This document shows, in pieces, positions 36,942 through 46,230 of a DNA stretch of 64,000 nucleotides (positions within the stretch are counted from its first letter, which is position 1; each line of letters begins with the position of its first letter). The DNA is from Paraburkholderia mimosarum LMG 23256 = NBRC 106338 (GTDB lineage Bacteria; Pseudomonadota; Gammaproteobacteria; Burkholderiales; Burkholderiaceae). The translations under genes and the position numbers were made by a program. The stretch is taken from NCBI RefSeq assembly GCF_000739815.1, contig NZ_BBJJ01000030.1, forward strand, positions 26,145-90,144, given 5' to 3'. Under the pieces are notes generated by a model. That model was not told where the DNA came from and did not search any database. It saw nothing but the letters and a program-made list of their open reading frames with translations.

Positions 36942-36955
36942 TCGGATTCCGGGGG

Positions 36956-38080
36956 TTACGCGCGTTGAGGATTCAGATAGGGATTGGGCGGCGGCTTCGG
37001 GAACGCCTCGCACACACCGAGAGGAATCCTGATCATGCGCTCCTCTTCGGCGGGCAGCACGGTTGTCCACCCGAGTCGTGGCGCGGGGCCTTCCGCTACC
37101 GAACCTATGGACGGCAGGGGCGCGATCCGTGAAGACACTTCCATGCGCAGATGAATATCCGAGCGGGTGCCAACATAGAGCGTCACGAAAGCGATCAGTT
37201 CGCGATGCAGCCAGGCGCCGGGCAGCAGGTCGTGAGCCTGCCGCGCGTTATCCGGGCGCAGCGTCACCCGGGCGGCCCGGCTCCGATAGGCGAGTCTTCT
37301 GCCGAGCACATACCCGCCGCCGAGACCGCGTCTTGCGCCGCCGCCTGATGTCGATCCGGGTGCCGCTGGCTGCGAGGTGAGCGGGCGCGGTTTTCCTGTA
37401 CCGGTCATCGCCGGAAAGAATTCGTCGACGCGAACCTCGACGTCCGGAATCGCCAGCGCGATTACACCCGCGAGCCCTTCCGGCGTGCGTGTCTTCTGCG
37501 CGAGCAGACCCAGCAACGCCAGCATGCGGCAATCGGGCAATCCTGCGCGTTCCGGCTTGCCGCCCGAGCCGAATCCGACCAGCGTCAGCAGGTTCCGCGA
37601 ATGGGCATCGCGCCCCCCCGCGAGGAAGCTTTCCGGGTAGCGATACTTCTTCCACGCCCGGTACAGCAGCGTGATGAGGCGGTGATCGTACTGGTCGAGA
37701 AACCGTTCGACGACCTCATGCCCTTCCTCACGCAGAACGATGTCGTCGATCAGGTGCGGCGGCATGGCCGCATCCACGCCGTACAACCCCATGAAGGTCG
37801 TCCGCACGACAGGCGGCGCGGGCGGACCATAGTCGTCGTCGTTGCCGCTGTATTCAACCGCAGCGATTTCACCGGCCGGAAACCCGCTCCGCCGCCACGA
37901 TCCGAAGCGCACGGGCTCCTGTTCAGCCGTATCGCGCGAGCCGAATCCGGCGCCATCCGTCGTACCCGCCTCGAGCAGGCGGCACAACTGCATGAAGCTC
38001 ATCTGCGGTGCCCGCGCAAGCAGCGAGGCGACCAGCGGCTCGAGCCTGGCGTTGCCTTCCCCGTTGTGTTCCATTTTCAT
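36956..38080 (-). CDS. tssG: Type VI secretion baseplate protein TssG
   Basis: A 374-aa protein with the normal TssG length. Phrases such as FMQLCRLLEAG, TTFMGLYGVDAAMPPHLID, LLTLVGFG and LPGAWLHRELIAFVTLYVG are typical of TssG (VasB, ImpH). TssG forms a baseplate wedge with two TssF and one TssE. Its start overlaps the tssF fragment stop by four bases (ATGA), showing the original operon order. The gene has no frameshift, yet the partner tssF is truncated. Confidence 0.85.
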   Translation of the reverse strand: MKMEHNGEGNARLEPLVASLLARAPQMSFMQLCRLLEAGTTDGAGFGSRDTAEQEPVRFGSWRRSGFPAGEIAAVEYSGNDDDYGPPAPPVVRTTFMGLYGVDAAMPPHLIDDIVLREEGHEVVERFLDQYDHRLITLLYRAWKKYRYPESFLAGGRDAHSRNLLTLVGFGSGGKPERAGLPDCRMLALLGLLAQKTRTPEGLAGVIALAIPDVEVRVDEFFPAMTGTGKPRPLTSQPAAPGSTSGGGARRGLGGGYVLGRRLAYRSRAARVTLRPDNARQAHDLLPGAWLHRELIAFVTLYVGTRSDIHLRMEVSSRIAPLPSIGSVAEGPAPRLGWTTVLPAEEERMIRIPLGVCEAFPKPPPNPYLNPQRA

Positions 38081-38502
38081 AGTGGCGAGCGTTCCGCCTT
38101 GCTGCGCGGCCAGAGCGTGCGCTTTTGCGATGGCAGGCTCACGATCGAGAGCCTGGTGAACAGGTTGATCTCCGCATACATCGCAAAGAAGCGGTGCAGC
38201 ATCTCGCCAAAGAGCATCACGTCACCTTCGCCCGCAAACGCCTGTGAATCGAGCGTCACCTCGATCAGGACGCCACGCTCGACCGAGCCGCCCGACACCT
38301 CCTCGAGAAGTTCCTCCGATACCCACAGGATGCCGGCCAGGCGCCTGCGGTTCAGCTCGTCATCGGTCCAGTCGTAAAGCGCGAGCGTTCCGCGCAGCAC
38401 TTCCGCGTTCATCAGCGACAGAAAGTTCGCGGCAAGGTGAGAGAGCACGCGCCACTGGTACCGGTCATCGGTGGGTGGATACGGATTGCCGGACCTGACC
38501 AA
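38077..38502 (-). pseudogene. tssF: tssF, 3' fragment only
   Basis: About 141 residues that match only the C-terminal part of TssF, which is normally near 600 aa. The phrases YQWRVLSHLAANFLSLMN, ALYDWTDDELNRRR and LFGEMLHRFFAMYAEIN are characteristic. Upstream of about 38500 the minus strand loses all similarity and instead the plus strand reads tssE. Hence at least three quarters of the gene is missing. Translation from the fragment would give a non-functional protein. Confidence 0.8.
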
Positions 38503-38752
38503 CGTCTACCGGAATCTTCCCGCCTCCGTCAATGACCTGCGCAACCAGATGGAAAGTGTGCTGCTCAAGTTCGAACCCCGTCTGCGTTCCATCGAAATCG
38601 AGATCAACGAGAATCCGGATCCCGGGTTGCTCGTGAGCTTCACAATGGTCTGCACCCTGAAAAAGGCGGGGCTGGTGAGATTCGGGACATATTTCGAGCC
38701 ACCCGGACGCATGCGTCTGGAACGGCTCGCCAATCGCCAGCGCGCACCTTAA
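38471..38752 (+). pseudogene. tssE: tssE, 3' fragment in inverted orientation
   Basis: About 93 residues with the C-terminal part of a TssE (gp25-like baseplate) protein: GYGLPDLTNVYRNL, LLKFEPRLRSIEIEI and a final strand LLVSFTMVC. Full TssE proteins are around 150-180 aa, so the N-terminal part including the start is gone. It is on the opposite strand to tssF-tssG-tssJ, although tssE and tssF are usually neighbours in the same direction. The only start is a GTG at the junction. I read this as a relic of an inversion plus deletion. Confidence 0.72.
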
Positions 38753-39081
38753 CGCGCGTTATAGATCGGCGGCGAGTAGCTGCTAACCGCACCATCGCTA
38801 CGCCCGCCGCTTTGCGACGAGCCGCTCGTGGCGGGGCCATAGCCGCTTGTCGGCGCCACGGCTGCGGTTTGCGCGTTCACGCGGGCCTGGGCCTTCTGCA
38901 GATCATCGGGGTAATAGAGATCGTTCACGGACGGACGATAGCCGGCCGCTTCGAGTTGCACCAGTTCGTTGCGGACCTGGGCCCGTGTAACGGGTCCGTT
39001 GTTGACTTGCGCCTGCGCGAAGGAAACAGCCGGGACAACCAGCACGGCAGCGAGCGCAACAGTCTTGACGAGCGATTTCAT
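38749..39081 (-). CDS. DUF4148 secreted protein
   Basis: A 110-aa protein with a signal peptide (MKSLVKTVALAAVLVVPAVSFAQ) and the DUF4148 core (TRAQVRNELVQLEAAGYRPS ... YYPDDLQKAQARV). The tail is Ser/Gly-rich. DUF4148 proteins are abundant in Burkholderiaceae; their function is unknown. The start has GGAGG eight bases upstream. Its stop overlaps that of the tssE fragment. Confidence 0.9.
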   Translation of the reverse strand: MKSLVKTVALAAVLVVPAVSFAQAQVNNGPVTRAQVRNELVQLEAAGYRPSVNDLYYPDDLQKAQARVNAQTAAVAPTSGYGPATSGSSQSGGRSDGAVSSYSPPIYNAR

Positions 39082-39341
39082 GACCAACCTCCAGTAACTT
39101 GATCGAATCGGCGCAGCGGCAATCTCTGCATCCGTTGCTTACAAGTCTAGGAAGGTGGGTCGCGCGAATAAACACCGCGAACGCGAATTCACTGTTTTCC
39201 CAAAGCAGACAATCATGGCCTGGCGTCATCGCTCGACTGCATAAGCTTCTATCCAGCCGGAATAAGGAACACGCGCGCCACACATCATCGCACTCTGGTG
39301 CATGATAGGGTCTCTTCCGAATCTTCGATGAGGGGGCAGCA

Positions 39342-40736
39342 ATGGCGACGTGGCAACCCGATCCGACCTTCTACCCTTCCGCGCGCATGGCGGGCGAAGC
39401 TCCGCCGGAAACGCTGGCGTACGTGGCGAGCTTCGATCCCACGCGCAGCGTGCCCGACTCGCTCGATGTGGTCGATCTCGACCCCGGCTCGCCTGACTTC
39501 GGGCGCATCGTGCATCGGCTGCCAATGCCCAATGTGGGTGACGAACTCCATCACTTCGGCTGGAATGCCTGCAGTTCCTGCCTGTGCCCCAACGCGCCTC
39601 ATGCGCATACCGAGCGGCGCTATCTCGTCGTGCCCGGGCTACGCTCCTCGCGCATCCATATCGTCGACACGAAGCCCGACCCGCGCCGCCCGCATATCGC
39701 GCGCGTCCACGAACCCGAGAGTGTGGCGCAGCGCGCGGGCTATACACGACCTCATACCGTGCATTGCGGGCCGGATGGCATCTACGTGACCTCGCTCGCG
39801 AATGCGCGAGGCGAAGCGCCCGGCGGCATCTTCCTGATGGACCACGAGAGCTTCGACATACTCGGCCAATGGGAGATCGACCGCGGGCCGCAGCAGCTGG
39901 CCTACGACGGCTGGTGGCACCTTGGTTACGACACGCTCGTGACGAGCGAATGGGGCCTGCCCGCGACGTTCGAAGACGGTCTCGTGCCCGAAGTCCTGCT
40001 CGGCGGCCAGTATGGTCACCGTCTGCACTTCTGGGATCTGCACACGCGCCAGCACAAACAGGTGCTCGATTTCGGCGCGGAAAACCAGCTCGTGTTCGAG
40101 CTGCGGCCCGCGCACAATCCCACGCGGCCTTATGGTTTCGTGAATTCCGTGATCAGCCTGAAGGACCTCTCGGCCTCGATCTGGCAGTGGTATCGAGATG
40201 GCGACGCGTGGGCCGCGCGCAAGATCATCGAGATCCCCGCCGAGCCCGCCGACCCCGAGCATCTGCCGCCCATGCTCAAGGGTTTCGCAGCCGTGCCGCC
40301 GCTCGTCACCGATATCGCACTCTCGCTCGACGATCGCTTCCTTTACGCGGCGTGCTGGGGCACGGGCGATTTGCGCCAGTACGACGTATCCGACCCGGAG
40401 CACGCGAAGCTCACCGGTTGCGTGCGCATAGGCGGCATCGCGGCGCGCGCCGCGCATCCTTTTGCGCCGGCGCGCGCGTTGAATGGCGGTCCGCAAATGG
40501 TGGAAGTGAGCCGCGACGGCCGCCGCGTCTATTTCACCAACTCGCTCTATGGCGCGATCGACGGGCAGTTCTATCCCGAAGGCATCGACGGCTGGATGGT
40601 CAAGCTCGATGCGGCACCCGATGGCGGCCTGGCGTTCGACGAACGCTTCTTCGTCGAGTGGCCGAAGTCGCATCGGCCGCACCAGATCCGGCTCGAAGGC
40701 GGCGACTGTTCGTCTGATTCGTACTGCTATCCATAA
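39342..40736 (+). CDS. SBP56-family protein (selenium-binding / methanethiol oxidase)
   Basis: A 464-aa protein of the SBP56 (SELENBP1) family. The conserved CSSC in GWNACSSCLCPN and several His-containing loops (RPHTVHCGPDGIYVTSL, GHRLHFWDL, SHRPHQIRLEGGD) are visible; bacterial members act as copper-dependent methanethiol oxidases. There is no signal peptide, unlike the secreted bacterial enzyme of Hyphomicrobium. The ATG follows GAGGGGG. A membrane protein gene follows 13 bases later, so they form an operon. Enzyme activity is known for the family but not shown here. Confidence 0.88.
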   Translation: MATWQPDPTFYPSARMAGEAPPETLAYVASFDPTRSVPDSLDVVDLDPGSPDFGRIVHRLPMPNVGDELHHFGWNACSSCLCPNAPHAHTERRYLVVPGLRSSRIHIVDTKPDPRRPHIARVHEPESVAQRAGYTRPHTVHCGPDGIYVTSLANARGEAPGGIFLMDHESFDILGQWEIDRGPQQLAYDGWWHLGYDTLVTSEWGLPATFEDGLVPEVLLGGQYGHRLHFWDLHTRQHKQVLDFGAENQLVFELRPAHNPTRPYGFVNSVISLKDLSASIWQWYRDGDAWAARKIIEIPAEPADPEHLPPMLKGFAAVPPLVTDIALSLDDRFLYAACWGTGDLRQYDVSDPEHAKLTGCVRIGGIAARAAHPFAPARALNGGPQMVEVSRDGRRVYFTNSLYGAIDGQFYPEGIDGWMVKLDAAPDGGLAFDERFFVEWPKSHRPHQIRLEGGDCSSDSYCYP

Positions 40737-40749
40737 GCCGGAGCCTGCC

Positions 40750-41382
40750 ATGGAGGACGTGTTCGGCGCGCATTGGGGCGCGTGGGCAGCCGTCGTGGGC
40801 AGCGGCATGTTTCACGGCGTGAACCCGGCGATGGGCTGGCTGTTCGCGACCGCGCTCGGTTTGCAGCGCGGAAGCCGGGCGGCGCTGCTGCTCGCGTTGC
40901 CGCCCCTCGCGCTAGGCCATGCTGCGTCGGTTCTGCTGTTCACGAGCTCCACGGCGGCGCTGGGCGCACACTTGCCGGGCGCGGCACTGCATTGGGGGCT
41001 GGGTGCGCTGCTGATCGCCTGGGCCGCGTGGCAGCATGCATATGGGCACCGGCACCGCGCTCGCGTGGGCATGACGGTGGGCTTCGTCGGGCTCGCTGCG
41101 TGGTCTGCGTTGATGGCGACACTGCATGGCGCGGGGCTCATGCTGATGCCGGCCATGCTGCCGTTGTGCGGCGCCGTGGGGGGTGCCGCGAACCCGCTCG
41201 CGCTTTCGCTGGCGTTCACCGCACTGCATACGCTCGCCACGCTTGCCACCACTGGCGCGGTCGCCCTGCTCGCCTACGAGTATCTCGGGCTCGGCGTGCT
41301 GCGGCGCGGCTGGATCAATTTCGACTGGCTCTGGCGCGGGGCGCTCGTCGCCACCGGCACCTTGATGATCGCGACGGCATGA
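40750..41382 (+). CDS. Polytopic membrane protein linked to SBP56
   Basis: A 210-aa protein with about six hydrophobic segments. I do not recognise a named family. It has His and Met residues at membrane ends (MFHGVNPAMGW, LALGHAASVL, LMATLHGAGLMLMPAMLP) that could bind metal, and a His-rich loop (WQHAYGHRHRARVG). The close link to an SBP56 gene suggests a part in metal or sulfur handling; this is inference only. Confidence 0.65.
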   Translation: MEDVFGAHWGAWAAVVGSGMFHGVNPAMGWLFATALGLQRGSRAALLLALPPLALGHAASVLLFTSSTAALGAHLPGAALHWGLGALLIAWAAWQHAYGHRHRARVGMTVGFVGLAAWSALMATLHGAGLMLMPAMLPLCGAVGGAANPLALSLAFTALHTLATLATTGAVALLAYEYLGLGVLRRGWINFDWLWRGALVATGTLMIATA

Positions 41383-41391
41383 ACCGCGCGA

Positions 41392-42252
41392 TCAGCTCCC
41401 CGCCGGATAATCGGTGCCTAGACTCAACTCACGCCACGTTTCGATATCGGCAAGCACCGCGCGCAGGCGGTTACTCACCGCATCCACGCCGAATGCGCCC
41501 AGCACGAGATGCCGGGGCGGATCCTCCACTTCGGCGATGCGTATCATCGCCTGCGCCGCGCGCACGGGGTCGCCAGGCTGATGCCCGCTGCCCTCGGCCG
41601 TGCGCTTCATGCGTGCGCCGGCCGTTTCGGCGTAGTCGTCGATGCGGCTCGCCGTCTGCACGAGCGAGCGGCCTGCCCAGTCCGTGCGAAACGGCCCCGG
41701 CTCCACACATGTCACCTTGATGCCGAGCGGCCCGGCCTCCGCCAGCAACGAATCGGAGAAGCCCTCGACGGCGTGCTTGGAAGCCGCGTAATACCCGGAA
41801 CCCGGAAAGCCCGCGAGCCCCGCCACCGACGTGATGTTGATGACATGCCCCTTGCGGCGCGCACGCATGCCGGGCAGAACCGCGCGCGTAAGCGCGAAGA
41901 GGCCAAATGCATTGGCATCGAACTGTGCGCGGATCTCGCGCTCCTCGCCTTCTTCGATCGAACTCTGATAACCGTAGCCCGCGTTGTTGACGAGGACGTC
42001 GATGGCGCCGAACTGCTTTTGCGCGGCCGCGACGGCGGCATCGATCTGCGCGGCGTCGGTTACGTCGAGCGAGACACGCAGCAGGCGCTCGCCGGCCTCG
42101 GGCGCGAGATCGTCCAGCGACGCCTTGTTGCGCGCGCTGGCCACGCAACGCCAGCCGCGCGCGAGCACCGCGCGGGCGAGCTCGCGGCCAAAGCCGGTCG
42201 AACAACCGGTCACGAACCAGACCGGCGACGCATTCGGAGATTCAACGGACAT
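41392..42252 (-). CDS. Short-chain dehydrogenase/reductase
   Basis: A 286-aa classical SDR. The NAD(P) motif is TGCSTGFG, the structural motif is NNAG, and the catalytic triad is in ITSVAGLAGFPGSGYYAASKHA (Ser, Tyr, Lys). The arginine near the cofactor loop (ASARNKASL) suggests NADP(H). Substrate unknown. The ATG at 42252 is preferred over the frame start at 42330. Confidence 0.85.
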   Translation of the reverse strand: MSVESPNASPVWFVTGCSTGFGRELARAVLARGWRCVASARNKASLDDLAPEAGERLLRVSLDVTDAAQIDAAVAAAQKQFGAIDVLVNNAGYGYQSSIEEGEEREIRAQFDANAFGLFALTRAVLPGMRARRKGHVINITSVAGLAGFPGSGYYAASKHAVEGFSDSLLAEAGPLGIKVTCVEPGPFRTDWAGRSLVQTASRIDDYAETAGARMKRTAEGSGHQPGDPVRAAQAMIRIAEVEDPPRHLVLGAFGVDAVSNRLRAVLADIETWRELSLGTDYPAGS

Positions 42253-42465
42253 GGGACAACCTCCTGAAAGAAGGGGCAGACAAGCGTGCAGAAGCCGGGC
42301 GCAATTGCAAATAATAGCGGCGGCACGCAAAGTCTGCTGACGAGCCCGCTGGGCGAATCAGTGCGCCAGCGCGGATCGCCCGACCCATGTACCATACGGC
42401 GCCTGGCGCCACGACAGACTTGCACGCGCGCCGATTCAACCGCCCTCTGCCGGAGAAGAAATCCG

Positions 42466-43323
42466 ATGTCCACCGCCACCACGCCCGCGTTCCCGGAAAC
42501 CGACATGACCGCCGCCATGCGCGCCCTCGAAGCGCGCTACGGCACGCCGTGGTCCGAGCCGCTGCCGGCATGGAACGATACGCTCGACACGCTGCTCGCG
42601 CATCGCTCGGTGCGCAGCTACGCCGACCGCGCGCTGCCCGACGGCACGCTCGAAACGCTGATCGCCGCGGCGCAGTCGGCCTCGACTTCCTCGAACCTGC
42701 AAACGTGGAGTGTGGTCGCCATCGAGAACCCCGAGCGCAAGGCTCGCCTCGCAGAGCTAGCGGGCGGCCAGTCCCACGTTCGCGCAGCGCCACTCTTTCT
42801 CGTCTGGCTCGCCGACCTCGCGCGCCTCGAAGCCGCCGGTGCGCGCAGCGGCGCAAGCGTCGAAGGCCTGCATTACATGGAAACGCTGGTCGTCGGCATG
42901 ATCGACGCCGCGCTGGCTGCGCAAAACGCCGTAGTCGCGCTCGAATCGCTCGGCATGAGCGCCGTGTATATCGGCGGCATCCGCAACCAGCCCGAGCAGG
43001 TGGCCGCCGAACTCGGCCTGCCGCCGCGCGTGCTGCCCGTGTTCGGCCTGTGCGTGGGCTATCCTGACGAAACGCGTCCCGCGGATGTCAAGCCGCGTCT
43101 GCCGCAGGAAGTCGTGCTCCATCGCGAGCAATACGACGCACCCTCGCAAGTGGCGCCAATTGCCCAGTACGACGAAGTAATGGGCGGCTTCCAGACCGCC
43201 CAGGGATTGAGCGCGGCAGGCTGGACCTCGCGTTCGCTCGCACGCTGGCGCAGCCGCGAGTCGCTGCACGGCCGCGACCGCCTGCGCGACGCGCTGAACG
43301 CGCTCGGCTTCGAGCTGCGCTGA
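42466..43323 (+). CDS. NfsA-type nitroreductase / NADPH-dependent oxidoreductase
   Basis: A 285-aa FMN-binding nitroreductase. The entry motif LLAHRSVRSYADRALPDGTLETLIAAAQSA is the usual one, with the FMN phosphate contacts HRSVRSY. The central part SAVYIGGIRNQPEQVAAELGLP and GLCVGYPDE and the C-terminus give the NfsA subgroup. GGAGAAG precedes the ATG. Physiological role may be reduction of quinones or nitro-aromatics. Confidence 0.85.
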   Translation: MSTATTPAFPETDMTAAMRALEARYGTPWSEPLPAWNDTLDTLLAHRSVRSYADRALPDGTLETLIAAAQSASTSSNLQTWSVVAIENPERKARLAELAGGQSHVRAAPLFLVWLADLARLEAAGARSGASVEGLHYMETLVVGMIDAALAAQNAVVALESLGMSAVYIGGIRNQPEQVAAELGLPPRVLPVFGLCVGYPDETRPADVKPRLPQEVVLHREQYDAPSQVAPIAQYDEVMGGFQTAQGLSAAGWTSRSLARWRSRESLHGRDRLRDALNALGFELR

Positions 43324-43387
43324 ACGCCGCCGAACACCGCTTGACACCACGAGCGACGAAGTACGACGCCACTCAGGAGGAACGCAA

Positions 43388-44299
43388 ATGAAAGTTGCCG
43401 TCATGGGCGCGGGCGCAGTGGGCTGCTTTTTCGGCGGCATGCTGGCACGCGCGGGACACGATGTGGTCTTGATCGGCCGCCCCCAGCATGTCGAGGCCAT
43501 CGCGCGAGAGGGGCTGCGCATCGAAGCGCGGCAGTTCGACGAGCGCATCGGCGCGCCGCATCTCACCGCCAGCACCGAAGCCTCCGCTGTCGCCGGGGCC
43601 GAACTCGTGCTGTTCTGCGTGAAGTCGACCGATACCGAAAGCGCGGGCGCCGCGATCAAGCCGCATCTGCGCGCCGACACGCTCGTGCTCACGCTGCAGA
43701 ACGGTGCGGATAACGCGGAGCGCCTGCGCACCGTCATCCCCCAGGACGTAGCGGCCGCGGTGGTGTACGTCGCCACCGAAATAGCGGGCCCCGGCCACGT
43801 GCGCCATCACGGACGCGGCGAACTCGTGATTGAGCCATCGCGCGCGAGCGACGCCGCCGCGCGCTCACTCATCGAAGCGGGTGTGCCCACAGAAATCTCG
43901 CCCAACGTGCGCGGCGCGCTCTGGGCCAAGCTGATCGTGAACTGTGCGTACAACGCGCTCTCAGCCATCACGCAACTGCCTTACGGGCGCCTCGTTCAGG
44001 GCGTGGGCGTGAGCGAGGCGATGCATGACATCGTGGCCGAGTGCGTGGCCGTGGCCCAGGCCGACGGCGTGACGCTGCCACCGGACATCGAAGGCGCAGT
44101 CACGCGCATCGCGCAGACCATGCCGGGCCAGTACTCGTCCACGGCGCAGGATCTCGCACGCGGCAAGCGCAGCGAGATCGATCACCTCAACGGTTATGTC
44201 GTGCGCCGTGGTGTGGCGAAGGGGGTGCCCACGCCCGCGAACCGCCTGCTGCAAACGCTCGTGCACCTTATCGAGGACAAGGCGCACGCGGCGATCTAG
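43388..44299 (+). CDS. panE: 2-dehydropantoate 2-reductase (ketopantoate reductase family)
   Basis: A 303-aa protein. The Rossmann motif is GAGAVGCFFGG at the N-terminus. The catalytic Lys is in GALWAKLIVNCAYNALSAI, and the substrate-binding C-terminal helices follow (SEIDHLNGYVVRRG). The reaction is NADPH-dependent reduction of 2-dehydropantoate to pantoate in CoA synthesis. Burkholderiaceae carry several PanE paralogues, so this copy may act on a related keto acid. GGAGG precedes the ATG. Confidence 0.85.
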   Translation: MKVAVMGAGAVGCFFGGMLARAGHDVVLIGRPQHVEAIAREGLRIEARQFDERIGAPHLTASTEASAVAGAELVLFCVKSTDTESAGAAIKPHLRADTLVLTLQNGADNAERLRTVIPQDVAAAVVYVATEIAGPGHVRHHGRGELVIEPSRASDAAARSLIEAGVPTEISPNVRGALWAKLIVNCAYNALSAITQLPYGRLVQGVGVSEAMHDIVAECVAVAQADGVTLPPDIEGAVTRIAQTMPGQYSSTAQDLARGKRSEIDHLNGYVVRRGVAKGVPTPANRLLQTLVHLIEDKAHAAI

Positions 44300-44320
44300 C
44301 ACCCGTGCACTGACGAGGAA

Positions 44321-44770
44321 TCAGCGATCGAACACGAGCAGCGTGGACGTGGCGGATGCGTAGAGCTTGCCCTGCGCGTCCGTGATGCTGGCCTCCGTAA
44401 ACGCGGCTCGGCGGCCGATGCTTAGCACGCGACCTTCGGCGCGCACCGGCCCCGTATCGGCCGTCATGGGCCGGTGATACGCGACCTTCAGTTCCAGCGT
44501 GGTGTAGGCCTGATTCGGCCCGAGACGCGAGTGTGCGGCGCACCCGCAAGCGGAATCGAGCAGCGTGGCGGCATAGCCGCCGTGCACGGTGCCGATCGGG
44601 TTGTAGACGTGAAACCCGGGCGTGCTGGCGAACACGGCCCGGCCCTCTTCGACCTCGACCAGTTCGAATCCGAGCGTTGCGCCAATGGAGGGGCCACGGC
44701 CCCCTCGCAGCATGTGCTGCAACTGTTCGAGGCCGGTGAGGCCGGCGGGCATTTCAGCAATGAGGTTCAT
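44321..44770 (-). CDS. PaaI-family hotdog thioesterase
   Basis: A 149-aa hotdog-fold protein. The signature PIGTVHGGYAATLLDSACG and the following strand VAYHRPM are typical of PaaI-type acyl-CoA thioesterases. It lies just beyond the boxA end of the benzoyl-CoA cluster, so it may release CoA from stalled aromatic acyl-CoA esters; that link is inference. The ATG has GGAG ten bases upstream. Confidence 0.85.
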   Translation of the reverse strand: MNLIAEMPAGLTGLEQLQHMLRGGRGPSIGATLGFELVEVEEGRAVFASTPGFHVYNPIGTVHGGYAATLLDSACGCAAHSRLGPNQAYTTLELKVAYHRPMTADTGPVRAEGRVLSIGRRAAFTEASITDAQGKLYASATSTLLVFDR

Positions 44771-44916
44771 CGAGGCAGTCTCCGTTCTGACGTCGCGCGT
44801 CTGGTCGCGCCTGTGGATACGCCACATCGTAGCGCTTTTAGAACGGTCGTGCTTAAATTATCGCAGCCCTCGATTCAGTCCTCGATTCATTACAACGAGG
44901 CGGGGCACCGGACGTT

Positions 44917-46176
44917 TCAATACGTCTCCAGATGCAGCCGCCCTTCGCGCTTGAGGCGCTCCCACAACGCCTCCCACCCCATCCCGTGGTTCTCCGCGAT
45001 CTCCTGAAGCGTCTGCAGCACGCCATCCTCCATGCCTTTCAAGCCGCAGACGTAGATATGCGTGTTGCCGTCCTTGAGCAGTTGCGCGACGTCCACGGCG
45101 CGCTCGCGCATGGCGTCCTGCACATAGCGCTTTGGCTGGCCAGGCGTGCGCGAGAAGGCCAGATTCGTATCGATGAAGTCCTTCGGCAGATTCATCAGCG
45201 GTCCGAAATAAGGCAATTCCTCCTGCGTGCGCGCACCGAAGAACAGCATAAGCTTGCCCGTCGCGCCTTTGAGCCTGCGGCGGCGCCGATATTCGGTCAT
45301 CGCCCGCATGGGCGCGGAACCCGTGCCGGTGCAGATCATCAGCAGATGCGAGTTCGGATGGTTCGGCATGAGGAAGGTATTGCCGAACGGGCCGATCACC
45401 GTCACCACGTCGCCCTTTTTCAGGTCGCAGAGGTAGTTCGAGCACACGCCGGCCGTCGCGTTGCCGCTGTGATCGCGCGTCACACGCTTCACCGTGAGCG
45501 AGACGTTGTTGTAGCCGGGACGCTCGCCGTCGCGCGGGCTCGCGACCGAATACTGCCGCGCGTGGTGCGTGCGCCCCTGGGCGGTCGCGCCGGGCGGCAG
45601 GATGCCGATGGACTGACCTTCCAGCACAGGAAACGGCATCGCGCCGAAGTCGAGCACGATGTGATGGATGTCGCTCTGCGTGGCGTCGTTGGTCAGGCGG
45701 TAGTTGCCGACCACGGTCGCCGTAGTGGGTGCCTTGTGCGTGTAGAGCTGAACGTATGGCCGCGCCGCCGACCACGGCGGCACGGTCGAGCCGCGCACCA
45801 TGTCGGAGCCCGCGATCGGTACGTCGGCAGCATTCGGCGCGGCTGGCGCGGCAGACGTTGCGCCGCTTGCCGCCAGGGTTTCCATCGGCGCACCCACCGA
45901 GGGATTCTGAGCTGGCAGTTCATCCCACGTGAACTGTTCGTCGATTCCGTACGCCTCGCCCTTGAGCACGTTGCGCCAGTTGTCGATCGCGCCGGTCGGG
46001 CATGGCGGCACGCAAGCCATGCAGGCGTTGCAGACATCGGCCTTCACCACATAGTTGGTGCCGTCGTGCGTGATCGCGTCGATGGGACACGTTTCCTCGC
46101 AGGTATTGCAGCGTATGCAGATTTCAGGATCGATCAGGTGTTGCCTGAGAATTTCCATGGGGACCGGACCGTTCAA
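44917..46176 (-). CDS. boxA: Benzoyl-CoA 2,3-epoxidase reductase subunit BoxA
   Basis: A 419-aa flavoprotein. The N-terminus carries two 4Fe-4S motifs, CIRCNTCEETCP and CNACMACVPPCP, followed by a ferredoxin-NADP reductase module (RQYSVASPRDGERPGYNNVS for FAD; TGTGSAPMRAM for NADPH). It passes electrons from NADPH to BoxB, which epoxidises benzoyl-CoA. The likely start is TTG at 46176, with GGGAG six bases before it and the MNxPV opening; an ATG at 46158 is the alternative. Confidence 0.93.
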   Translation of the reverse strand: MNGPVPMEILRQHLIDPEICIRCNTCEETCPIDAITHDGTNYVVKADVCNACMACVPPCPTGAIDNWRNVLKGEAYGIDEQFTWDELPAQNPSVGAPMETLAASGATSAAPAAPNAADVPIAGSDMVRGSTVPPWSAARPYVQLYTHKAPTTATVVGNYRLTNDATQSDIHHIVLDFGAMPFPVLEGQSIGILPPGATAQGRTHHARQYSVASPRDGERPGYNNVSLTVKRVTRDHSGNATAGVCSNYLCDLKKGDVVTVIGPFGNTFLMPNHPNSHLLMICTGTGSAPMRAMTEYRRRRRLKGATGKLMLFFGARTQEELPYFGPLMNLPKDFIDTNLAFSRTPGQPKRYVQDAMRERAVDVAQLLKDGNTHIYVCGLKGMEDGVLQTLQEIAENHGMGWEALWERLKREGRLHLETY

Positions 46177-46230
46177 AAGTGTCTCCCGCTGCGGCGCGCG
46201 ATCCGGATGCCGATCGCCTCGCAGTCGCCT

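Noticed and set aside
39284..39307. Imperfect hairpin (ATCATCGCAC / GTGCATGAT) before the SBP56 gene
   Set aside because: The stem needs a bulge and its place in the promoter region gives no clear role; too weak to call.
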